Shown here piece after piece: positions 1-8,705 of a stretch of DNA of 64,000 nt. The position numbers and the translations under genes were made by a program. The DNA lies in the NCBI GenBank assembly GCA_007449985.2, contig VIIQ02000092.1:50001-114000 (forward strand), read 5' to 3'. The notes under the pieces were generated by a model. It searched no databases. It saw only the letters and a program-made list of their open reading frames with translations, and was not told the origin of the DNA. Source of the stretch: Desmodesmus armatus (lineage: Eukaryota; Chlorophyta; Chlorophyceae; Sphaeropleales; Scenedesmaceae). The stretch's first letter is position 1. The number at the start of each line of letters is the position of its first letter.

Positions 1-260
1 TATGGTTCACGGCATGTCTGTGGTTGTCCGCGTCAGTGTGATGGGGCGGGGGTCAGTAATGTGTTTGGGAGGGATCCCCCGGGCAGAAAGGGTATCTGTC
101 AAGGCACTGTGGGTGAGTGATTGGGAGGGGGACAGAGGGGGGCGCAAGTTGGATCACAGACCATGCTTTAAGCTTGATCTAGCTTCAGATTGTCACACCA
201 ACAACACACCACACTGTATGCATCACACTTGTCATCCAATGCACCTGTCACACTTTGCAG
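1..260 (+). other. Intronic sequence upstream of first visible exon
   Basis: No coding exon is seen here. The stretch ends in a pyrimidine-containing acceptor (CACTTTGCAG at 251-260) that opens the first recognisable exon at 261. It is therefore read as the 3' part of an intron of a gene that starts left of the window. Confidence 0.5.
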
Positions 261-3200
261 TACAATGACGACCGCTTTTGGGAGCCTGATGCCTATGATG
301 AGGGAGAGGAGGATGGATCAGGCACAGATGCCTCCTTGGATATGGCCACAATCAAGATCAAGTCGGCACAGACACTCAAACCAGCCGACCGTGAGTGTTT
401 GGGGGGGGGGGGGCACTGCTTAAGGGGGGGGGGTAACACTGCTTAACCCTTTAAGGGGGTGTTGGGGGGTGTTGGGGTTGGCAGTGAAGGGATGTCTGAC
501 CGCAGAGCTGGGGAGGGGGGGGAGCGGGGAGAGGGGGGGGGGGGTATCAGCAACAGACACATCCCTGGATATGGCCACAATCAAGATCAAGTCCGCACAA
601 GCACTCAAACCAGCCGACCGTGAGTGCTGTTGTGTGTCTGTGAGGGGGGGGGGGGGCAGTGGTGGTGATGGTGGTGGCGATAAAATGTTCTGGGGGTGGG
701 GGGGAGGGAGATGAGGAGGGGTCAGCATCTGACACATCCCGGGATATATGGCGACAATCAAGATCAAGTCAGCGGCACAGACACTCAAAACAGCCGACCA
801 TGAGTGTTATTGTGTGTGGGGGGGGGGGGGGGGGGGGGGGGGGGCATTGATTATCACTGCTAGCAGCAACGGCCGCCTGCCAGTGGGCCCCCTTGAGAGC
901 GCTAGGCGGCTTGCATCACCGCATCCTTTGAGATTCAATACCAAAGCCAAGGTATCGACGTCTCAAAGGATGCTGTGGTGCAAGCAGCCTTGCGCTACCA
1001 AGCTGTCCACCCCAGTTGACCCTGCTGCTTGGCAACCCCCCTTCACCCCCCCCCCCCCCCCGGCGCCCAGCTTCACCCCCAAACAGATCTGAGTTCAGAC
1101 ATTGAGATTGTGTGTGCCTGCTAGGCACAGCATCACACAAACCACCTATCATCACTGCTCTCAACTCAACCCTGCCGGTCGTGTCTTGGCCATCCCCCCT
1201 CCCTTTGTGATGGCTCCAATCTTTTCTGCACCCCCCCCCCCCCACCCACCACCACACACACCACACCTCAAACAGAATTGTGCCTGGACTTCAAAACCTT
1301 GTGTTTCTACCGGGCCCTCCATTGCACAGCCCACATTTCATTCTCACCCCAAACCTGGTCACTCTTCACTCTGCGCCCCCCCCCCCCCCACACACACACA
1401 CACACCATTCTCCTGCACCCCTACTGCACCTCCGCCTCCCCCCCCCCCCCCCGCCCCAACCCCCCAATAGAGGCGTGTCTGAAAAGGGAATCATGCGTGC
1501 CTACCGAGCCCTCCATCACACAACCCACATGTCATCATCACCCCAAACATGGTCGCTCTTCCCTCCCTCCCCCCCCCCCTCTGCGTCCTGCACTCCAGCT
1601 GCACCCCCACTTACCCACCCACCCGATAGAGTTGTGTCTGGACATGAAAAGCCGCTCCTGCCGGCTGTGACAGCGGCTGTCCATGTCCAGACACAACTCT
1701 ATTGTGTGTGTGTGTGGTGGGGGGGGGGGGGCGCTTGGGGGGGGGGGTATACAGTGTGTGCTCACTGGACCCAGCAGCACTCAACCCACATGCCAGCTCC
1801 ACCCTCAGGCGGGGGTGGAGTTCAGAGTGACCATGTTTGGCCCAAACGTGGTCACTCTTTGTTCAACCTTCGCCTGACACCCCCCCCCCCCATTGCTGCT
1901 GCATTCTGCACTCCAACTGCACCCCTGCCTCCACCCCCCTCCACCCCCCCCCAACAAAGGTGTGTCTAGACATGGACAGCATGCGTGCTCACTGGACCCT
2001 GCATCACTCAACCCACATGCCACCAACTTATGATCTCCGCCAACCTTCCTGTATGCCCCCCATGAACCCCCCTGCTGCTGCCCCCCTCGACCCCCCCACC
2101 CACCCACCCACCCCCCCACCACACCACACCCCCAAACAGAGTTGTGTCTTGACATGGACATCATGTGTGCCTATTGGGCGCAGCAGGGTCAGTGTGAGGC
2201 CAACCCCACATACATGGTGGGAGACAGGAAGCACATCGGACACTGCAAGGCGAGCTGTGGTGCATGCAACCAAAGTGAGTGAGTTTGACACATATGTATG
2301 AGGGAGAAAGAAGGGGACGCAAGTGTGTGTGTGGGCGTGTGTGTTTGTGTGTGTGTGTGGGGGGGGGGGGTAAGTGAGTGTTGTAGTTGGGTGAGACACA
2401 GCGAGAACATGGGGCAATTCTCAAGAGGCACATTGGACACTGCAAGGCAAGCTGCGGCGCTTGCAACCAAAGTAAGTTTGAACAAGGCGTGCTATGACAG
2501 GGGTGGGGGGGGGGGGGCGAGGCTCAGTGGCTAAGGGTTGTAGGTGGGAAAAAGACAAAGCAAAAGCAACAAATAGGCAAATGGGCAATAGATGCAGCAG
2601 GGTCAGTGTGAGGCCAACCCCACATACATTGTCGGCGACAGGAAGCACATTGGACACTGCAAGGCAAGCTGTGGTGCATGCAACCAAAGTGAGTTGGGAA
2701 CAGACATTTGCGAAAGAGGTCAGGGGACACAAGACTGACCTGAGAAACTGAGTACGACAGGCCCTTTGGGGTACCCTCTTGAGCCCTTGGCTCGCTGGCT
2801 AGTGCTGAAGTTTGGGATCCCCTCCCACAATCACTGTACTGTTTAGGTGTGTGTGTGGGGGGGGGGGGGGGGTAAAGTCCGATGCCGCCGCTCTTCAGCC
2901 ACACATTCAACTGAACGTTGTTGCACACAATCAACTGTATGTTGACCATTTAGCAAGTGTTGTTCATGTTGCACACCTTTCCCCATGTAACAAGCAAAAC
3001 CCTGTCAACACCCCCGCCCCCCTGCTGCCCCCCCCCCACACACACACACACATACAGAGTCAATATGGAAGCAGCACCCCCAAGTCAAATCAGGGTTGAA
3101 GAAAGCTGCGGCTGCTGCTTGCCAGCTGCTGCGCACAATCGTACGTATGCTTATCAACCATAGAAAAACTTTGGGTGTGCTGCACAATGTGTTTTGCAAC

Positions 3201-6200
3201 ACACAATTCCTTTTCAACCACCGGTCTCATCACCCCGCTGTTGTTGCCCCCCCCCCACCTTGCCCCCCCCCCCCCCCCGTTTCCCTCCCCTCCCCTACAG
3301 AGTCTATTTGGAAGCAGCACCCCCAAGTCAAGTCAGAGCTCAAAAAAGCTGCAGCTGCATCAGGCCAGCTGCTGCGCACATCTGTGTGCAGTGCCAGTCG
3401 TGCATGCATGGCTGGTGGTGGCAGCACGATTGGTGCAAGCGTCGCGGCTAAAGCAACAGGGAGCCTGTTGCCTGGAGCTGTACTGGCAAAGACACCAGGT
3501 GAGAAGAGCTGGGCCCCGTACGCGGGGGGGGGGGGGGGGGGGGGGGGGGGCAGCACGAGTGGCGGGAGCGTGGAGCGGCTAAGGAAACAGGGAGGCTGTT
3601 GCCTGGAGCTGTACTGGCAAAGACACCTGGTGAGTGCTGAAATGGAGGGGGAGGGTGAAAGGACAACACCAGACACGAGGGGGGGTGCTTGTATGGCTGG
3701 TGGGGGCAGCACAATTGGGGCAAGCGTTGCAGCCAAGGAAACTGGCAGCTTGCTGCCTGGAGCTGTACTGGCAAAGACACCAGGTGGGTTTCAAAATGAA
3801 GGGGAGGGTGACAATACCAGACACGAGGGGTGCTTGTATGGCTGGTGGTGGCAGCAGGATTGGAGCAAGCGTGGCGGCTAAGGAAACAGGGAGGGTGTTG
3901 CGTGGAGCCGTACTGGCAAAGACACCAGGTGGGGACAGTCGGGCCGCGGCGCGGGGGGGGGGGGGGGGTAGCAGCACCACAGGGGCAAGTGTGGCTGCTA
4001 AAGAGACAGCCAGTTTGCTGCCAGGAGCTGTACTGCAAAGACACCAGGAGGAGACAGTTGGGCCCCGCGCGAAGGGGGGGGGAGGGGGAGTGCGTAGCAG
4101 CAAGATTGGCGCAAGTGTTGCAGCCAAAGAGAGTGCTGCTGACACCAGCACAACCACCACGTGTGCGGTTTTAGCAGTTTTAGCATAGGCTGTGCAAATT
4201 ACTGATGGGAGACTCTCTGTACACATCAGGCAAAATGTGTTGAATGTCTTGCTGCATGTGCTGTGCCATGTTGCAGGGTTCGTACTGGGCAAGCCATTCT
4301 GGGGTCGGCCCAACATCCGTGAGGACCCCAAAGGAGGCTTGACCACACGCGAACGTGTTACGGACGCCTCACTGCAGGTATGGGCAAGTGCAGATTTTGC
4401 TGTCCTGTTGCCGACTCAGCTCAGGATAAAAAACGCCGTGTCCCCTTGCCACCACCAACACCCCCCCCCCCTTCGGCGGCTGTGTTGCCCGTCACAGACG
4501 CATCACTGCAGGTATAGGCAGTTGCAGATTCTGCTGTGCTGTTGCCAACTCAGCTCAGAGTTGCATGCACTGTGGTGTCATCACGGTGTTCACGGTGTTC
4601 ACCACTTGCAACCCTCCCTTTTCAAGCATTCCTGCCTGCCTGCCTCCTTTCCCCCCCCCCCCAAAAAAAGGACCCTGCTGACGCCACCCCCACCCAAACC
4701 GCCCTCCACCCCACCCCTCACTCATCCCTACCTGCATTACCAAACCCCTGCCTTCCTGCCTGCCCCCCCCCCCCCCCCCCCCCCGCGCAAAAACAGGACC
4801 CTGGTGACGAGGTGTTGCTGTCTGAGGGTCTGGGCAGCAAGCTGCTGAGCATCCCTGGAATGGACAACTACTTCATGTACCAACTGGAGTACAAGAGGGT
4901 GAGTGTGAGGTTTATATTACTATTAATATTACATTTTTAATTTGATAAGTAATTGTTACTGCTGTGACGGCTGCCTCCCAAAACCTGGATGCTGTTGGGG
5001 GGCCCCTCCCCACACTCCTTTCACTCTCACTCTCCTTTGCAGAACTGCCACCCTAAACCGCCTTCCACCACACCACGACTCTCCCCTCCCTTTGTCCACT
5101 TTTGCAGCGTGTGTACCAGTTTGCTCAAGACAAAGAAACAGCCAAAGTCAAGGAGGACCACGTCCTAGGCATCTACGACCCCAAAGCAACAGCAGAAGCA
5201 GCAGCCAAACGTGACAGGCTGGCTGCCTCCCTCAACCTGGATGCTGTGAGAGCATGGGGGGAGCAGTGGCGGCTGCAACAGGCAGCCAGCAAGCACTCTT
5301 CTGGTGCTGGGGACGGAGGCAAGCAGAGCGGGGACAAGCCGCCCCCTGCACCACCCATGCTGGAGCTGCTAGACTACCTCCCTGACACAGGTGTGTATGT
5401 GTCTTGGTAGGGGGGCCCGGGGCGGGGGGGGGGGGGGGGGGTGGGGGGGGGGGGCTGCCTGCCTCAACCTAGATGCTGTGAAAGAATGGTGGGAGCAGTG
5501 GAGGCTGCAACAGGCAGCCAGCAACCTCTCCCTTGGAGCTGAGAACGGGGGCAGTCAGGGAGGGGACAAGCCTCCCTCTGCACCACCCATGCTGAGCTAC
5601 TGGACTACCTCCCCGCACACAGGTGGGTGTTCTGTGGAGGGGGTGGGCACCTACTGGGTATATCACACTCTGAGGGGGGGGGGGGAGGCGAGGGGGGGGG
5701 GGGTGTGAAGGCCTGGGGGGAGCAGTGGAGGCTGCAGCAGGCGGCCAGCAAGCAAGCATTTGTCTGGAGCTGGGCAGGACAAGCCTCCCCCTGCACCGCC
5801 CATGCTCGAGTTGCTGCGCTACCTCCCAGGCACAGGTGTGGTGGACTGTGGGGTCCCGGGGGGGGCGGGGGGGCTCGGGAGGGAGGGGTGTGCAAAGCCT
5901 CTTCACTCAGGGGATCTGCGGGGAGGAAGGGGCCAGGTGAGAAAGGGATGTTTGAAGGCAGTGAGGACAGCGCATTGACGGCCCCCTTCCAGTTCAGCAG
6001 ATATTTTGGGAGGCAATCTTGACAGCGCTCTGGGCTGGCTCGTCTCTAATGTTGGGCAGCCCTGTATTTTGCATGTACTCCGTCTATACATGGCCATACA
6101 TGGCCCGTACACTGGCGTGTGAGGCCGCCTGCGTTGCCCTTGTATACACGCCGTGACGGCGCCAGCTCTACATGCCTCTCTGCCATGGGTTAGACTGCTG

Positions 6201-7963
6201 CAACCTCCACTTTGTTGTTTACCCTGCATCTGCCCCCTTCATTCTCCCTACAGAGGCGATGGTCGCATCTTACTGGCCCTACATGCGCCAGATGTACACT
6301 GGAGGGGAGGCATGCATGGTGGAGGGGAAGGCAGTGGAGCGACAGGTGCGATTTGGCTTAGGCTGTTGCATTGCAAGATTTGGTTGAGGCTGTTGCATTG
6401 TACACCTACCCTGTGTCCTGCAACACTGTCATGTGTGAATGGTAAGAAGCTACCGTAGCATCATGCCATGCCAGGTCTGAGTATGTGCAGTTTGATGCTT
6501 CGACGTGGTTCATTTGTGCTGCAGGTTGAGCTGCGGCCTGCTCCTTCGATGGCACCCAGCACATGCTCGTGCGCCTGCCCCCCCCCCTCCTCGATTCCTT
6601 TCCCTCTCCTGCTCCGGTCCTGCCACCATACTGCTTGTAAGATATGATTGCGTATGCATGCTGTGCTGCAGGTTGAGCTGCGTGCAGCTTGCTCCCCTGA
6701 CGGCACCCAGCACATATGCTCTTGACCCCCCCCCCCCCCCGACGGCACCCAGCACATATGCTCTTGACCCCCCCCCCTGACGGCACCCAGCACATATGCT
6801 CTTGACCCCCCCCCTGACGGCACCCAGCACATATGCTCTTGACCCCCCCCCCCTGACGGCACCCAGCGCATGCTCTTGAACCCCCCCCCCCTGCTTTTGT
6901 CCCACCAAACATAATGCTTGACACCTGAACGCGTATGTGTTGTGTTGCAGGTTGAGCTGCGTGCGTGCTGTGCCCGACGGCATGCAGCACTTGCTAGAAC
7001 AAGCCCCTCCCTCCTCGACCCTCACAACCTGTTTGTGTGGCCTGTGTTGTTGTTGTGTTTGTGTGACTTGTGTTTGTGTCGTGCTGCAGGTTGAGTTGCG
7101 TGCGGCCTGCTCCCCGGATGGTACCCAGCACATGCTCGTACGTGAGCCTCAATTCTGCCACTACATCACGGGGCTCTACCACCGACAACTCTGTGGTGTG
7201 CCACACCTCGACCTTAGCTTCTGCTGCGTCTGCAGAAGCTGGGTTTGAGTCATGGCACATCACAGAGTTGTGGGTGGTACAGGACCATGATGTAGCGGCA
7301 CAACTGAGGCTCACGTATGAGGCGTGTGCTGGGCGCGTGATTGTTGTGTTGCAGGTTGAGCTGCGTGCGGCCTGCTGATATTGTCCCACCAAACAAAGTG
7401 TGATTGTCAGGTCTGAATGCTTTGCGTCTGTAATACATCCGTTGCAGGTTGAGCTGCGTGCGGCCTGCTCCCCTGATGGCACCCAGCACATGCTCGTGCG
7501 TGAGCCTCAGTTCTGCCGCTACATCATGGTACTCTACCACCCACAGCTCTGTGAGGTGCCGCGACTAAAACCCGTACCAGTGGTCACTGCAAGCAAAGGC
7601 AGTTCGAAGGATAGCAGCACTGCTAGCAAGAGCAGCAGTGGCGGTGCATCAGCCACGCAAGAGGCGAAGGCAGCAGTACCAGCAGCAGCGGCATCGGCAG
7701 CGCCGAGCACAACAGCAGTGAAAAAGGAGCCGGAAAAAATGCGAATTCCTCCACCAAAGCAGCAGGGGGATCAGAAAGCAGCAGGCGGTGTGCCTGAAGG
7801 ACTGCCGGGGGCGGCGGCACGAGCAGCAGTGGCGGGCAAGCCAGTTGCCAAGCCGGCCGTCAAGGAAGACAGCAGCAGCAGCAGCGGCAGCAGCAGCCGA
7901 AAGAAGGAAGAGGAGCAGGAGGAGGGCAATGATGAAGAAGGGAAGCTGAGCACAAGTAGATAG
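261..7963 (+). CDS. ShKT and MRH domain protein (OS-9/erlectin-like), 5'-partial
   Basis: Eight exons join in phase: 261-390, 2140-2274, 3301-3498, 4277-4377, 4797-4898, 5108-5390, 6254-6345 and 7448-7963 (stop TAG). They give about 518 residues; the start lies outside the window. Exon 2 encodes a six-cysteine ShKT-like module (WAQQGQCEANPTYM, then HCKASCGAC). Exons 5-8 resemble the mannose-6-phosphate receptor homology (MRH) domain of ER lectins: VLGIYDPKATAE, then YTGGEAC, then VELRAACSPDGTQH and CRYIMVLYHPQLC. OS-9/Yos9 proteins of this family read trimmed N-glycans in ER-associated degradation. The usual WW mannose-contact motif is not evident near residue 210 (NYFMYQLEYKR), so sugar binding is uncertain. 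The C-terminal 130 residues are low-complexity Ser/Ala/Lys/Glu. Introns are packed with degenerate copies of the exon junctions. MRH assignment is likely, ShKT likely, ER role inferred. Confidence 0.7.
560..806 (+). repeat. Two donor-side echoes of exon 1
   Basis: The last about 60 bases of exon 1 plus its 5' splice site (real copy 335-397) recur at about 563-626 and 743-806. The first copy keeps CCGACC|GTGAGTG; the second has CCATGAGTG. Each copy, like the real junction, is followed by a G homopolymer. They lie downstream of the exon and in the same orientation. Confidence 0.85.
815..844 (+). repeat. G homopolymer tract after a 5' splice-site echo
   Basis: A run of about 26 G starts shortly after the last exon 1 donor echo. 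Similar G-runs follow donors at 400, 635, 2355, 2503, 2858, 3525, 3953 and 5416. It could form a G-quadruplex. Confidence 0.9.
1263..1992 (+). repeat. Acceptor-side echoes of exon 2
   Basis: Degenerate copies of the start of exon 2 (real start 2140, AGTTGTGTCTTGACATGGAC) lie at about 1270, 1466, 1627 and 1952. Each is preceded by a C-rich tract with CACA, as at the real acceptor. The copy near 1270 keeps CAG; the others have AATAG, GATAG or AACAAAG in place of AACAG. The copies at 1466 and 1952 extend 60-80 bases into exon-like sequence. All lie upstream of the exon. Confidence 0.75.
1626..1702. repeat. 21-bp perfect inverted repeat made from an exon 2 echo
   Basis: Bases 1626-1646 are the exact reverse complement of 1682-1702. 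The left arm is the exon 2 acceptor echo; the right arm is an inverted copy of it. The spacer is 35 bases, so the transcript can form a 21-bp hairpin. Confidence 0.9.
2424..2692 (+). repeat. Two donor-side echoes of exon 2
   Basis: The end of the ShKT exon with its donor recurs at about 2426-2476 (ending CAACCAAA|GTAAGT) and 2592-2694 (ending CAACCAAA|GTGAGT). The second copy covers about 100 bases of exon with very few changes. Either could act as an alternative exon if an acceptor were used. Confidence 0.85.
3050..3150 (+). repeat. Acceptor-side echo of exon 3
   Basis: A copy of the first about 80 bases of exon 3, with an intact upstream ACAG, precedes the real exon at 3301. It keeps the stretch coding KAAAA and QLLR but then diverges. 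A poly-C tract precedes both copies. Confidence 0.85.
3552..4140 (+). repeat. Array of about five donor-side echoes of exon 3
   Basis: The last 80-90 bases of exon 3 (GASVAAK, then LLPGAVLAKTPG) plus donor recur at about 3552-3632, 3700-3787, 3842-3932, 3970-4052 and 4100-4130. Donors read GTGAGT, GTGGGT and GTGGGG; the fourth is lost and the fifth is truncated. Poly-G separates several units. Confidence 0.9.
4490..4562 (+). repeat. Donor-side echo of exon 4
   Basis: The end of exon 4 (GACGCCTCACTGCAG|GTATGG) and about 45 bases of following intron recur here with GTATAGGC at the donor. The copy continues well into the intron. Confidence 0.8.
4655..4692 (+). repeat. Acceptor-side echo of exon 5
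   Basis: A C-tract, then A-rich bases and GGACCCTGCTGACG, mirror the real acceptor at 4791-4812 (AAACAG|GACCCTGGTGACG). The acceptor AG has become AAAG. Confidence 0.7.
5449..5840 (+). repeat. Two donor-side echoes of exon 6
   Basis: The last about 170 bases of exon 6 (from CTCAACCTGGATGCTGTG to the donor) recur at about 5458-5628 and 5705-5842. Reading frames in both copies are shifted by indels. Donors read CACACAG|GTGGGTG and GGCACAG|GTGTGG. Poly-G tracts precede both copies. Confidence 0.9.
6690..6872 (+). repeat. 36-43-bp minisatellite grown from an exon 8 echo
   Basis: Five units of GACGGCACCCAGCACATATG plus CTCTTGA and a C-tract. The unit is part of the exon 8 start (CCTGATGGCACCCAGCACATG). 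C-tract length varies between units. Confidence 0.9.
7134..7320. repeat. Inverted copy of coding exon 8 segment (about 70-bp arms)
   Basis: Bases about 7251-7320, read on the minus strand, match the exon 8 segment coding REPQFCRYIMVLYHPQLC (real copy about 7498-7560). A direct but degenerate copy lies at 7134-7205. The two form a hairpin of about 70 bp with a loop near 45 bases. The inverted arm can also pair with the true exon. Confidence 0.85.
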
Positions 7964-8705
7964 GCTGTGTGTGTAGGGGGGACAGGGGTGACTGGGCTTG
8001 CTGCTATTGTGTTAGAGGTGAACAAAAGCTGTACATATTCCTGTCGATGTTGAATTGACACAGTGTTGTTGTGACTGGGACATGTGGCATCTGATGGCAT
8101 ACACATATATAGTGTGTGAACTTCCACCAATCTGCACAGCAGTTGCACTCTTCCACCAATCTGCACAGCAGTTGCACCACAAGTGCCCTGGACCAGATCC
8201 AATTCTGTTTCAGCCCAGCTAGGCACACGGGTGCCGGCACCAACAACACAGCAACTGTCCTCCAGCCCAACTCCCAGATCAACAAGAGCTGCCAGAAAGC
8301 AACACGACTACTAGGTCAACAAGCCCTTCGCAAAACACATCTGATCCAATCACACCACCTTGCTGCAGACAAATCCCTTCAGCTTGTGGCAGCCATCAGG
8401 AGCCACCCATGCACTGTGCTGCATGTAGCTCCACACACTCTGCATCAAGCACAGGTGGTCACCAACAGGCGGCACGTACGTAAGGGGAAACCAGGGGTAC
8501 CTGCGTGTGAAGGAGATGCAGCAGTTGGGCAGGATTTATGCCATCAGCTGGTGTGCAGCAAACGTATTTATTTTTCTTAGCAAGGCACAGATGTTGAGAG
8601 GGATCCTGTTAGACTGTTGGCTAGTGCCGGCAGAAGTGGGTCACCCTTGACATGGTGCGCAGCTGGAACCACCATAGCGGCGGGCGCTTCCCACCCTGCT
8701 CACCC
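7964..8705. other. 3' flank between convergent genes
   Basis: Contains the 3' UTR of the ShKT-MRH gene and the 3' flank of the lectin gene on the other strand. No coding signal was found. A 31-base tandem duplication lies at 8119-8179. Confidence 0.6.
8119..8179 (+). repeat. 31-bp tandem duplication
   Basis: CTTCCACCAATCTGCACAGC followed by AGTTGCAC occurs twice in a row with no internal change over 28 bases. Confidence 0.9.

Larger units (their letters stand above)
6521..7378 (+). repeat. Acceptor-side echoes of exon 8
   Basis: Copies of the exon 8 acceptor and start (GCAG|GTTGAGCTGCG) occur at about 6522, 6667, 6948, 7087 and 7352, all upstream of the real acceptor at 7441-7447. Every copy keeps an AG before GTTGAG. 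The copy at 7089 stays open for about 50 codons before a stop. These are credible alternative 3' splice sites. Confidence 0.9.

Noticed and set aside
2140..2274. Prolyl 4-hydroxylase, because ShKT modules often accompany it
   Set aside because: No 2-oxoglutarate dioxygenase motif (HxD...H...K) in any linked exon; downstream exons fit an MRH domain.
3230..4346. Minus-strand frames of 168-255 codons opposite the exon 3 echo array
   Set aside because: They are shadows of the tandem exon 3 copies, with Pro runs read from G-tracts.
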